From CAZUDO01 sp964618895 (GTDB taxonomy: Bacteria; Desulfobacterota; Binatia; DP-6), in assembly GCA_964618895.1 (NCBI GenBank), contig CAZUDO010000072.1, forward strand, positions 73,895 through 137,894: a stretch of DNA of 64,000 bases. The letters run 5' to 3'. The notes beneath the pieces were generated by a model, which worked only from the letters and a program-made list of their open reading frames with translations, was not told the origin of the DNA and did not search any database. Each line of letters opens with the position of its first letter. Position 1 is the first letter of the stretch. Made by a program: the position numbers and the translations under genes. Of this stretch, positions 42,528 through 50,723 are shown piece after piece.

Positions 42528-43613
42528 ATGGCCGAAGGCGAAAGTGGCTCCCGCACGCGCCCCGAGCTCTTCCGGCTGACGGACCGGGCGCGTGCCGCCG
42601 GGTGAGCCGGTAAGCTGGGTCCGGCGGACCTGTCGCGTTTGCTCGGGGTGCTGCCGGTGGTGGCGCATCCCGATCTCCTGGTCGGCACGGCGACGTCCGA
42701 CGACGCCGGGGTGTTCCGTATCGCGCCCGACATGGCGCTGGTGCAGACGGTCGACTTCTTCTCGCCCATCGTCGACGACGCCTTCCAGTTCGGCGCGATC
42801 GCCGCCGCCAACGCGCTCTCCGACGTGTACGCCATGGGTGGCGAGCCACGCACGGCGCTCAATATCGCCTGCTTTCCGCAGAAGGACGTACCCCCCGGGG
42901 TACTCACCGACATCCTACGCGGGGGGCTCGCCAAGGCGGCGGAGGCCGGCGTCCTCGTGGTGGGCGGCCATACGGTCATCGACGAGGAGATCAAGTTCGG
43001 CATGGCGGTCACCGGCTTCGTGCACCCCGACCGCATCCTCCGCAACGTCGGCGCCCGCCCCGGCGACGTGCTCGTGCTCACCAAGGCGCTCGGGACGGGG
43101 ATCGTCACGACGGCCCTCAAATGCCGCGCCGCGCACCCGGACGAGGAGCGTGCCGCCGTGGAGAGCATGCTGGCGCTCAACGCCGCCGCCGCGCGCGCCC
43201 TCCGTACCGTCGAGGTCCACGCCTGCACCGACGTGACCGGCTTCGGTCTTCTCGGCCACGCCTACGAGATGGCGCACGGCAGCGCCGTGCGTCTCGTCCT
43301 CGACGCCACCCGCCTCCCCCTCCTGCCCGGCGTCGCACGCCTGGTCGATGCCGGCGGCTACCTGACCGGCGGCAGCCGCCGGAACCGCGACTGGCTGGCC
43401 GACTGCGTCACGGTGGACGCCGCCACCCCGGCCCCCATCGCCGAAGCCGCCTGGGACCCCCAAACCTCCGGCGGCCTCCTCGCCGCCATCCCCGCCTCAG
43501 CAGCCGCCACGCTTCTTCAAGCCCTCACCGCCGAAGGCGTCCCAGCCACCCTGATCGGCCACGTCGAACCCCGCCCGGACGGCCCATGGGTGGTACTCCA
43601 CCACAAGACCTGA
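42528..43613 (+). CDS. selD: Selenide, water dikinase SelD, itself a selenoprotein (Sec26 encoded by UGA)
   Basis: SelD makes selenophosphate from selenide and ATP. From the ATG at 42528 the frame encodes FRLTDRARAAG, then TGA (42603-42605), then AGKLGPADLSRLLGVLP and continues without break for 361 codons to 43613. In SelD this position is Cys or Sec in the catalytic G-[CU]-x-x-K motif; Sec26 and Lys29 fit it. The rest is canonical (TVDFFSPIVDDAFQFGAIAA, ANALSDVYAMGG, DPQTSGGLLAA). Gene callers would stop at the TGA and start at TTG 42639. selA and selB are immediately upstream. Confidence 0.92.
42596..42627 (+). promoter_or_regulatory. Candidate bacterial SECIS hairpin around the selD UGA
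   Basis: GCCGG (42606-42610) directly after the UGA pairs with CCGGC (42621-42625) around a ten-base loop TAAGCTGGGT containing G residues as in bacterial SECIS loops. An alternative 7-bp stem pairs CCGCCGG (42596-42602) before the UGA with CCGGCGG (42621-42627). SelB would recognise this RNA. Confidence 0.5.
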
Positions 43614-43639
43614 GTGGGCGGGCACGCACCGCCGATCGT

Positions 43640-43774
43640 CGCGGGCGGAGGGGGCGGGGGCTCGGGGTCGGAGCGCCTTGACGAGGCGAGCATGTCTCCC
43701 CCGGCCAGAGATGCCCACCGCGGCTCGCCGAGGAGCGAAGCGGAGACCCCGAGCCCCCGCCCCCTCCGCCCGCG
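43640..43774. repeat. 135-bp inverted-repeat element, copy C
   Basis: Perfect 30-base arms (43640-43669 and 43745-43774) surround a 75-base core. The core starts GGAGCGCC and ends CGCCGAGGAGCGAAGCGGA, matching the ends of the copy B core in the same orientation; the middle differs. The arms differ in sequence from copies A and B but keep the CGCGGGC outer and GGGGTC inner ends and stay fully complementary. It lies between convergent selD and the parvulin gene and may also end transcription from both sides. Confidence 0.85.
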
Positions 43775-43789
43775 GACCGAACAGCCGAC

Positions 43790-44746
43790 TCAGTGCCCGC
43801 CCAGCGAAGGCGGCATGGCCTCCCCCGCCGGCACCCCTTCGGCCGGGTTCACCTTGGCAAGCGCCTCGTCGTTGACAGTGAGCCCCGCCTGCTTCTTCAG
43901 CGTGTCGAAGTGGCCCTGCACCTGGTCCTGGAGGCCCTTGTTCCGCAGCGTGGCACGGATCTGTTCCTTCACCTGATCGAAGGGCTTGGGCTCGCCCTCC
44001 TTGCGCTCGGTGACCGTGATGACGTGGAAGCCGTACTGCGTCTTCACGACCTCGCTGATCTCGCCCGGCTTGAGCGTGAACGCCACGCGCTCGAACTCCG
44101 GCACCATGCGCCCGGCCCCGAACATGCCGAGGTCCCCGCCCTTCTGGGCGCTGCTGGTGTCGGTCGACTTCTCCTTGGCCACGTCGCCGAACTTCTCGGG
44201 ATGGGCGCGCACGTCGGCCAGCACCTGCTTGGCGGTGTCCTCGTCCTTCACCAGGATGTGGCTGGCCTTGACCTGCGTCGTCGAGTACAGCGCCGGGTTC
44301 TCGTCGTAGTACGTGCGCACCTGCTCGTCGGAGATGGTGGGCGGGGTCTGGTACTGGCGCATGACCTGCTGCACGACCAGGCGCTTCTTCAGGTCGTCGA
44401 CCTGGCGGAGGGTGTCGGCGTCCTTGTCGTATCCGGCCTTCTGCCCCTCCTCGAACAGGAGGTTGTTCATGACGGTATTCTCGACGAACTGCTTCTTGCG
44501 CTCCGGGGTGGCGAGGAAGGTGCGCTGGCGGGGGTTGAGGGCGGCGAACTGCCGCATCAGCTCACCCCGGGTGAGGTTCTTCCCGCCGTATGTGGCCACG
44601 ACCTCACCGTCACCGGGATTGGTGGTGGTTGGGGCGGCCGCGGATTGGGAGCCGCCTGGTTGCTCGGCCGGTTGCTGACAGCCGGAGGTGACCGCAAGGG
44701 TGGCGATGATGAGGAGCCCGATCGGTACGCAGGAGAGAGTTTGCAT
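43790..44746 (-). CDS. Parvulin-type peptidyl-prolyl isomerase lipoprotein (PrsA-like)
   Basis: The 318-residue exported protein has a lipoprotein signal with the lipobox VTSGC near residue 23. After a helical N-terminal region with DLTRGELMRQF-like sequence (KNLTRGELMRQFAAL), the parvulin domain (about 165-265) has VKASHILVKDEDTAKQVLAD, GGDLGMFGAGRMVPEFERVAF and YGFHVITVTERK. It should assist folding at the membrane. It is convergent with selD and preceded by a good promoter. Confidence 0.88.
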   Translation of the reverse strand: MQTLSCVPIGLLIIATLAVTSGCQQPAEQPGGSQSAAAPTTTNPGDGEVVATYGGKNLTRGELMRQFAALNPRQRTFLATPERKKQFVENTVMNNLLFEEGQKAGYDKDADTLRQVDDLKKRLVVQQVMRQYQTPPTISDEQVRTYYDENPALYSTTQVKASHILVKDEDTAKQVLADVRAHPEKFGDVAKEKSTDTSSAQKGGDLGMFGAGRMVPEFERVAFTLKPGEISEVVKTQYGFHVITVTERKEGEPKPFDQVKEQIRATLRNKGLQDQVQGHFDTLKKQAGLTVNDEALAKVNPAEGVPAGEAMPPSLGGH

Positions 44747-44755
44747 TGGCGCGGA

Positions 44756-44784
44756 GCCATAGCGCAGGCCCCGCAGGCAGTCAA
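44756..44784 (-). promoter_or_regulatory. Putative near-leaderless promoter of the parvulin gene
   Basis: On the minus strand TTGACT (44779-44784), 17 bases and TATGGC (44756-44761) end nine bases before the ATG at 44746, so transcription would start at or next to the start codon. Confidence 0.45.
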
Positions 44785-44859
44785 TTTTGTGGGCGCTGCG
44801 GCTGCCCGGTTGACGCAGGCGCCGACCGACCGCCCTGGCATGTGCGAGGTGCTCCTGGC

Positions 44860-45186
44860 ATGACGATTGCTGCCCCAGGGACGACCGTGTGGATCGCGCT
44901 GGATCAGGGCCTCAAGCAGGCGACGGACCTGGCACGTATCCTGCCCGACCTGGAGGCCATCGCCACCTTTACCCGGGACCTCCAGCAGCGCCTCGGGACG
45001 ATCGGTGTCGACGGCATCTCGGGGGCGCTCGGGCTGCATCGGGTGCTTGCCGAAGCGCTCGAGAGTATCCCTCGCACCGAGATCGATCGGGCGCTGGCGG
45101 AGATCGAGGCGCTGATCGGCGCGCTCCGTCGCTACGCCGATACCCTCACCGAGGTGAAGGCGCTGCGCGAGCAGCTCGGCCTCTGA
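44860..45186 (+). CDS. Hypothetical helical protein
   Basis: The 108-residue product has no signal, cysteine motif or family I recognise. It is predicted almost wholly helical and acidic (IALDQGLKQATDLARILPDL, EIDRALAEIEALIGALRRY), as in small coiled-coil or effector-binding proteins. ATG at 44860 has GAGGTG eight bases upstream. Its 3' end overlaps the convergent VanZ-like gene by 41 bases, which is unusual, so either the 3' part or the gene itself may be misassigned. Confidence 0.4.
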   Translation: MTIAAPGTTVWIALDQGLKQATDLARILPDLEAIATFTRDLQQRLGTIGVDGISGALGLHRVLAEALESIPRTEIDRALAEIEALIGALRRYADTLTEVKALREQLGL

Positions 45187-45628
45187 CACCGGCGCGCGGC
45201 CGGCGTAGCGCGCGCCAGCCCGCCACCAGCGCCTGTCCGGTGACGGCGCCGGACACGTCGATCAGGCAGTCCATGGCGGCAGCGGTCCGACCGGGCACGA
45301 ACCACTGATGGCACTCGTCGCCGATGGAGTAGAGCCCTGCCAGGAGGACCGCTGTCCCGGCCGTCCGCAGGTCCCAGCCGGGGCGGGCACGCAGCGCGCG
45401 GTAGAGGAGCACGCCCAGCAGCAGGTACTCGAAGAAATGTCCCGCCTTGCGGAGCGCCCCGTGGAGGACCTGCAACTGCTCCCCGCTGGCCCACGGGAAG
45501 AGGGCGGCGAGCAGCGGCAGCACGACCTGCCCGGTGCGGGCGCCCGAGAACCAGTCGGTCGAGAAGAGGGAGATGAGCGCTGCCCACACGATGGCGGGCA
45601 GCCAGCGGCGCACGGCCGGGCTAGACAA
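45146..45628 (-). CDS. VanZ-like family membrane protein
   Basis: This about 160-residue membrane protein matches VanZ-like proteins (PF04892): RKAGHFFEYLLLGVLLYRAL and GDECHQWFVPGRTAAAMDCL followed by DVSGAVTG, with four hydrophobic segments. VanZ homologues affect the cell envelope but their function is poorly known. Start is uncertain: TTG at 45628, overlapping the stop of the upstream gene by eight bases, or GTG at 45613. Its tail is very Arg-rich. Confidence 0.75.
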   Translation of the reverse strand: MSSPAVRRWLPAIVWAALISLFSTDWFSGARTGQVVLPLLAALFPWASGEQLQVLHGALRKAGHFFEYLLLGVLLYRALRARPGWDLRTAGTAVLLAGLYSIGDECHQWFVPGRTAAAMDCLIDVSGAVTGQALVAGWRALRRPRAGVRGRAARAAPSPR

Positions 45629-45887
45629 TCTCGTCGATGGCGCGGTTGATGGTGGCGAGCAGCTCCTCGTCGAACTCGGCGTCGATGAAGCTCTCGATCT
45701 TCTCGCGCTGCGAGGCGTAGCGCTTGCCGCCGCCGGCGGCGTCGGCGAGCTGCGTGCCGGCCAGCACGTCGAGGAACGCGAGCATCCCGGGGCATGCACC
45801 GGGGTCGGCCGCGGACAGCGTGCGGTCGAACAGCAGCCGCAGCGTGAGGTACGAGAGGCGGTACTTGAGGTCTTCGGTCAGCTCCAT
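45621..45887 (-). CDS. Small hypothetical acidic protein
   Basis: The 88-residue protein (start ELTEDLKYRLSYLTLRLLFD) is soluble and helical and has no recognised family. A strong GGAAGGAG lies eight bases before the ATG. It sits 18 bases downstream of the VKOR-DsbA fusion gene and overlaps the VanZ-like gene, so the three genes seem to form one operon. Confidence 0.55.
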   Translation of the reverse strand: MELTEDLKYRLSYLTLRLLFDRTLSAADPGACPGMLAFLDVLAGTQLADAAGGGKRYASQREKIESFIDAEFDEELLATINRAIDEIV

Positions 45888-45905
45888 GTGTGCTCCTTCC
45901 AGGGA

Positions 45906-47114
45906 TCAACTGCCCGCCGGGCCGTGCGCCGCGTGGGCATGCCCGTCGATGATGACGGCGTAGTCATAGTAGGGGGGCTCGAGCGCACCCGCGACCATCC
46001 GCCCGTTGATGAACAGGGTGGGCGTCGACGACACGCCGGCGCGTACGCCCGCCTCGATGTCGAGGCCGATGCGATCGCGGGTGTCGGGGCTCTCCAGGCA
46101 CGTCCGGAACGCAGCCAGGTCCAGGCCGATCTTGCGCGCATAGCGGAACAGGCTCTCGCGTTCGAGGTGGTCATGATTCTCGAACAGCACGTCGTGGTAC
46201 TCCCAGAAGCGACCCTGCTGGCCGGCGCACTCGGCGGCGCAGGCGGCGAGACACGCGTCTGGATGCAGCGCCTGGCTCACGTGGCTGTTGCAGCTGGTGT
46301 CGAGCGGGAAGTGCCGGAAGACGAGGCTCATCTCCGGGCGCTCGCGCATCAGCGCCCGCAGGTCGCGGAACGCCTGGGCACAGAACGGGCACTGGAAGTC
46401 GGAGAACTCCACCACCGACAACGGCGCATCGGGCGGACCTTTGCGGTGGCAGTCGGGGGTGACGAGGTCCGTCATCGGCCGCACCGGGAGGCTGGAGTAC
46501 CATTCGTAGAACTTGGGGTCGCGGGTGCGTACTTCGGCGACAGTAGTCGCCGGGCCGGGCCCACGGACCGCAGCCCAGGTGCCGCCCGTCACGGCGAGCA
46601 CCACGCCGCTGGCCGCCATGGCCCGTGCGACGGTGCGCCGTTGCCACCAGCCCGAGGCGCCCCCGGGGGCGAACCGTGACACCAGGGGTACGACGGTGAC
46701 GAACCACGCCACGATGACCGCGTCGAGCGTGAGGCAGAGCAGGCAGTAGTGCTGCAGCAGGAAGTGCTGCACGCCGAGGAGCACGAGGCCGAAGCCGAGC
46801 GTCCCCGAAACCAGCCCCAGCAGCGCGATATCCGTTACCCCGGCCGCCGTGGCTCCGACCGCGCCCGGCAGCGCCAATGCGGCGCCGACGCCGAACGCCA
46901 GCACGCTCCAGGCGGCGACCGATACCCCGAACAGCATGCCGTACGAGCTGCCGAGGACGGCATCACAGTTGATGGCGCCGCCGAGATTGCAGAAGCTCGT
47001 GTACCCGGGATCGCCCGCGATGCGGCGGTGGATGACCAGGATGAACACGCTCACCGCCATGCCGACGAGAGCGATCGCGAGCGCGACACGGTGGCGGGTG
47101 GGACTGGCACGCAT
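45906..47114 (-). CDS. VKOR-DsbA fusion: disulphide-forming membrane protein
   Basis: This 402-residue protein joins a vitamin K epoxide reductase-like membrane domain (about 1-175, five hydrophobic segments, loop cysteines in TSFCNLGGAINCDAV and the quinone-side pair YCLLC) to a periplasmic DsbA-like thioredoxin domain (about 235-390, DFQCPFCAQAF, cis-Pro loop STPTLFING). Together they should form disulphides in exported proteins and pass electrons to quinone, replacing DsbA and DsbB. Start: ATG at 47114; a TTG at 47159 would add 15 residues. Its neighbours include Cys-rich secreted proteins. Confidence 0.88.
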   Translation of the reverse strand: MRASPTRHRVALAIALVGMAVSVFILVIHRRIAGDPGYTSFCNLGGAINCDAVLGSSYGMLFGVSVAAWSVLAFGVGAALALPGAVGATAAGVTDIALLGLVSGTLGFGLVLLGVQHFLLQHYCLLCLTLDAVIVAWFVTVVPLVSRFAPGGASGWWQRRTVARAMAASGVVLAVTGGTWAAVRGPGPATTVAEVRTRDPKFYEWYSSLPVRPMTDLVTPDCHRKGPPDAPLSVVEFSDFQCPFCAQAFRDLRALMRERPEMSLVFRHFPLDTSCNSHVSQALHPDACLAACAAECAGQQGRFWEYHDVLFENHDHLERESLFRYARKIGLDLAAFRTCLESPDTRDRIGLDIEAGVRAGVSSTPTLFINGRMVAGALEPPYYDYAVIIDGHAHAAHGPAGS

Positions 47115-47176
47115 CGGAACGCGGGCCCGGAGTCTAACGGGGCCCCCCGCCGCTTTCAATCGTCGAGGACGCGCCG

Positions 47177-49102
47177 CTAGAACTGGTACGTCAGGCGGAC
47201 GCTGGTCTCGGAGCGGCCGGAGTTGAACCCGGCGAGGCCCCAGGTCTCGAAGATCGGCGAGGACCGGCCCCGCGGGGTCACGAAGTAATGCTGCCCGATG
47301 TTGAACACGAACGACTCGCTGACGAACCAGTTGACGTTCCAGAAGGGCTCCATGTTGAACTGGTTCGTGGTATCGACCGCGATCCCGATGACGGGCACGA
47401 CGCTGCCGCCGCGATAGAACGTGAACATCGCAAAGGTGGCGAGCGTCTCCCAGTCACGGATCTTGTCGCGGAAGGCCGGGCTACCGGCCGAGGTCGACGA
47501 CGCGGTGCCGGGGCGCGCCGCCGACGGCAGATCGAGGCCGCCGACCAGGCACGAGGGGACGCTCGCCGGCTTGCCGCTCGTCAGACGGAGGGCCTCGTTC
47601 TGACCCTGGCAGCTCGGGTTGTCGAGCAGATGGTGGAAGAAGAACTGCCCGGTCAGGAAGATGGTGCTCTTCTTGTTGAGCCATCGGATCCATGTTGGGC
47701 GGTCGAAGCCGATCATGCCCTTCCACATGTTCTTCTTGGTGACGCCCGGAAACACCGGCGTGTCGATCGCGGTCTGCTTGGCCACGTCGAAGAAGGGGAT
47801 GCCCACGTCGTACACGGTCTCCATCCGGAGGACGGCCTGGGTGTAGGTCTCGTCGGAGTAGTTGGCCGACACCCCGACGGTGTGGACGTACGGTGCGATG
47901 GCCTCGGCGGGGAAGATGCCGTTGGCGATCATGTTGGTCAGCGCGTCCTTCTCCGCCTTGTTCTTCGGCACCGGGAGTCCGCGCAGCGGCGCGTAGTTGG
48001 TGCCGTCATCGCCAGACCAGCGCTGATAGTAGTAGTTGAGGGTGAACTCGAGCCCCTGCGGCGTGATGGCATGGTAGCGCACGCCGACCTGGCTGTTCTC
48101 CATGGGGTTGCGGTGGTAGTCGCCCTGCTGGAACAGGTCGGTGCCGTTCATCAGCTGGGTGCAGATGCCCTGCGTCTCGCCGGGGGCGCCGCCCACCTTC
48201 TGGGTCCGGATGCGGGAGTTGCTGCACGCGCCGCCGATGAAGACGCCGTCGAACGGGTTGTCGAGCGGGTTGTAGAAGGGCAGGCCCCACGGCCGCGGCA
48301 GGTACGCCTGCTTGGCCGGGAGCCAGTCGCCGGGGTTCCAGTACCACTCCAGGAAGTTCTGCGACAGTTTCCACACGTCGCCCAGGTCGTAGAGGAACTT
48401 GAGCATCCAGGTCGGGCGACGGATCTCGTCCCAGCCGAACGCCGGCACCGGAATCTCCTGCTGGAGGTGCCAGGTGAGGTCCAGGGAGTTGGCGCGATCG
48501 AGCATGCGGAAGTTGTCGGTCTCGCCCCACACGATCTGCTGCCGGCCGGCCCGCATGGTCAACGGGACGCTGCGGAACTTGACGTCGGCGTAGGCCTCGC
48601 GCAGCGTGTTCTCGAACTTGAACGCGTCGCGCTCGTCGTGGGTGAGACCGCTCAGCTCGAGGCCGTCGCCGGGGATCTTCTTGCCGGTGGCGAAGTTCCC
48701 GGACTGGGTGGCGTACTGGTAGAAGTTCTTGCCGCCGTAGGCCTTGCCGTGGATCTCGTAGATCTTGGGGATGAAGCCCGGCGTGGTCGAGTAGACGCTG
48801 TCGTACACCCCGCGCCAGAGCAGGAACAGCTGCGAGTTCTCGATGAAGGGGATGTCGTACTTGCCGTAGAACTTGCCCGCCTGGATCCAGTTGTAGTCCA
48901 GGTGGACGTGGGCGACGTTCCGATTCTGGACGAACTCGAAGTTGCCGACGCTCGGAGTCCGGATCAGGTTCTGCGTCTGCAGGTTGCCCGAGATCTGCAG
49001 CGGCCCGAACTTCTGGGTGGCGACCGCGGGCGACGGCGCGAGAGCGCCGAGGGCAGCCGCGATGACGGCGACGATGGCCCACCGAAGACGCCGATCCGAC
49101 AT
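47177..49102 (-). CDS. DUF1302 family outer-membrane beta-barrel protein
   Basis: The 641-residue protein has a signal peptide (AIVAVIAAALGALAPSPAVA), many aromatic beta strands and a C-terminal Phe (SVRLTYQF) typical of outer-membrane barrels. Conserved DUF1302-like features are FKFENTLREAYADVKFRSVP and the R-Q-I-V-W-G-E-T-D-N-F-R-M-L-D segment near residue 195. DUF1302 genes often accompany DUF1329 lipoprotein genes and RND transporters of hydrophobic compounds; those partners are not seen here. A strong GGGAGGGG precedes the ATG. Confidence 0.82.
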   Translation of the reverse strand: MSDRRLRWAIVAVIAAALGALAPSPAVATQKFGPLQISGNLQTQNLIRTPSVGNFEFVQNRNVAHVHLDYNWIQAGKFYGKYDIPFIENSQLFLLWRGVYDSVYSTTPGFIPKIYEIHGKAYGGKNFYQYATQSGNFATGKKIPGDGLELSGLTHDERDAFKFENTLREAYADVKFRSVPLTMRAGRQQIVWGETDNFRMLDRANSLDLTWHLQQEIPVPAFGWDEIRRPTWMLKFLYDLGDVWKLSQNFLEWYWNPGDWLPAKQAYLPRPWGLPFYNPLDNPFDGVFIGGACSNSRIRTQKVGGAPGETQGICTQLMNGTDLFQQGDYHRNPMENSQVGVRYHAITPQGLEFTLNYYYQRWSGDDGTNYAPLRGLPVPKNKAEKDALTNMIANGIFPAEAIAPYVHTVGVSANYSDETYTQAVLRMETVYDVGIPFFDVAKQTAIDTPVFPGVTKKNMWKGMIGFDRPTWIRWLNKKSTIFLTGQFFFHHLLDNPSCQGQNEALRLTSGKPASVPSCLVGGLDLPSAARPGTASSTSAGSPAFRDKIRDWETLATFAMFTFYRGGSVVPVIGIAVDTTNQFNMEPFWNVNWFVSESFVFNIGQHYFVTPRGRSSPIFETWGLAGFNSGRSETSVRLTYQF

Positions 49103-49178
49103 AGTCCCCTCCCTGGCTGAGCGGTCGGGTACGAAGCGGCGTCTTGCTAGCGCGAACGGTACGGCTTTGCAATGTGTG

Positions 49179-49205
49179 CGGCGGGGTCCGGACAGGACCC
49201 CGCCG
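49179..49205. terminator. Perfect 11-bp GC-rich hairpin between two minus-strand genes
   Basis: CGGCGGGGTCC (49179-49189) and its complement (49195-49205) enclose GGACA. It lies 14 bases past the stop of the secreted-protein gene at 49220. There is no T-run on either strand, so it may slow polymerase or protect the 3' end rather than be a classic intrinsic terminator. Confidence 0.5.
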
Positions 49206-49219
49206 TACCTGAACCTACG

Positions 49220-50713
49220 CTACGGGGTGGCCTGCATCCATTCGGCGTTCATCGGCTGGAGCAGCGCGCCGGGGCCCGGGAGACCCGCCGCGATGTTGTC
49301 GATGGCTGAGTTGCCGGTGGCCCCTTCGCAGAAGACCGACGCTAGGACCACGCTGCTGGTGGCCGGGAACATCCCCTGCGGGGTGGGGACGGTTCCGGAG
49401 CCGACACGGTCGATCCTGCCGAGCGTGCCGGGCGCCGTCGGGAAGCAGCTCAGAAACGGCGGGTTGGAGCAGCAGAACTGCTGGTAGCCGCCACGCGACA
49501 CGGGGGTGGCGCTGCAATCGCGCGTGCAGGTACCGCCTGCCGTACAGGCGTCATCCCGGACTTGCCTCTGGCATGGCGGCGAGCCCGTGAGGCTGGCGGT
49601 ACTTGTCGTGAACGGGTTCAGGTTGATCGTGAGCGTCGCCACCGGAGCCCCCGTCGGGGGGCAATCGGCGGACATTTCGAAGTCCTTGTCGTTGGACGGC
49701 GCCCCGCTGACGCGCACCAGTCCGTGCACGGTGCACGGCTTGGTGTTGTTCTTGCCACCCTTGCACGTGCCCCGCGAACCCACCGGGCCGTTGCCCGAGC
49801 ACTGCGGGCAGACCTCGCTCGGGGTGGTGATGTATACGTCCGCGAGGAGCGGCACGTCGGCCGTGATGGCGCCCGTCGCGTAGTCGGCCTCGCTGACCTT
49901 GATGCCCTTGGTCAGGTCGAAGCGGTTGACGACGCATACCGGCGTGGCCGCGATGAGCGGGAGCGGCCCCCCCCACGTCCCGGTGTTCTTGGTGCCCGGG
50001 CCGACGGCGCCGGTGCCGGTGCAGCTGGTGTCGGCGCCGCCGCAGTCGGTGAGGCAGAAGTTGAGGGCCGAGGTGTCGACCAGCGGGAAGTTGTGCGATC
50101 CGCCGTTGAACCCGTTGTCGAGATCGCCGCCGAGCCCGCCGGGCACGGTCGTGAGCTTCAACTCGCTCGGTCCACCGGCCGGATTGGCCGGGCACGGCGG
50201 CAGGGTGGTGGTGGTGACGCTGCCGCACGTCGAGCCGGCAGCCGGTAGGCAGATCAGCTTGAGCTTGTCCTTGTCGGACCTACCCGCCACGGTGACCATC
50301 GTCAGCTTGGTGGGCTTCGATTTCTTGCACTTGCCCTTCTTCTCGATCAGGGGGACGGTGACGATCGTTCCATCGCCACACCCGGCGGTGGTCAGATCCG
50401 AAGGCGGCACGATGGATGCGCCGGTGACCGTCGGTCCGGAGGTGATGGGTAACGGCGTGCATCCGGGCACGTTGGTCTGCTGGATGCAGATCCCGACCGT
50501 GAACGTACACGCGCCATCGGCGACGCCGTCGGCATCGCAGGCGGTTCCGTCGGTGCACTTGATGGTGGTCCCCTTGGGCGGGGCGGTGTTCGCCTGCCAC
50601 TCGGCGAAGCAGTCGGTCTTTTTGCTGCCGCCGCCCGGGATCAGGGTCTGTGCCTGGGCCGCGCTGCCCACGAGCACCAAGCCAGCGATGACGACGAGTC
50701 CACGACGGATCAT
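49220..50713 (-). CDS. Secreted Cys-rich protein with LPGPGA motif
   Basis: This 497-residue protein has a signal peptide (GLVVIAGLVLVGSAAQAQ) and about 25 cysteines in pairs (CTDGTACDADG, CGDGTIVTV, CPQCSGNG, CTAGGTCTRDC). Near its C-terminus ASVFCEGATGNSAIDNIAA is followed by GLPGPGA, a module shared with the proteins at 50724 and 60545. It looks like an extracellular or surface protein of unknown function, disulphide-bonded. The next upstream gene (50724) ends 11 bases before it, so they are co-transcribed. Confidence 0.65.
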   Translation of the reverse strand: MIRRGLVVIAGLVLVGSAAQAQTLIPGGGSKKTDCFAEWQANTAPPKGTTIKCTDGTACDADGVADGACTFTVGICIQQTNVPGCTPLPITSGPTVTGASIVPPSDLTTAGCGDGTIVTVPLIEKKGKCKKSKPTKLTMVTVAGRSDKDKLKLICLPAAGSTCGSVTTTTLPPCPANPAGGPSELKLTTVPGGLGGDLDNGFNGGSHNFPLVDTSALNFCLTDCGGADTSCTGTGAVGPGTKNTGTWGGPLPLIAATPVCVVNRFDLTKGIKVSEADYATGAITADVPLLADVYITTPSEVCPQCSGNGPVGSRGTCKGGKNNTKPCTVHGLVRVSGAPSNDKDFEMSADCPPTGAPVATLTINLNPFTTSTASLTGSPPCQRQVRDDACTAGGTCTRDCSATPVSRGGYQQFCCSNPPFLSCFPTAPGTLGRIDRVGSGTVPTPQGMFPATSSVVLASVFCEGATGNSAIDNIAAGLPGPGALLQPMNAEWMQATP

Positions 50714-50723
50714 GCGAATCTCC

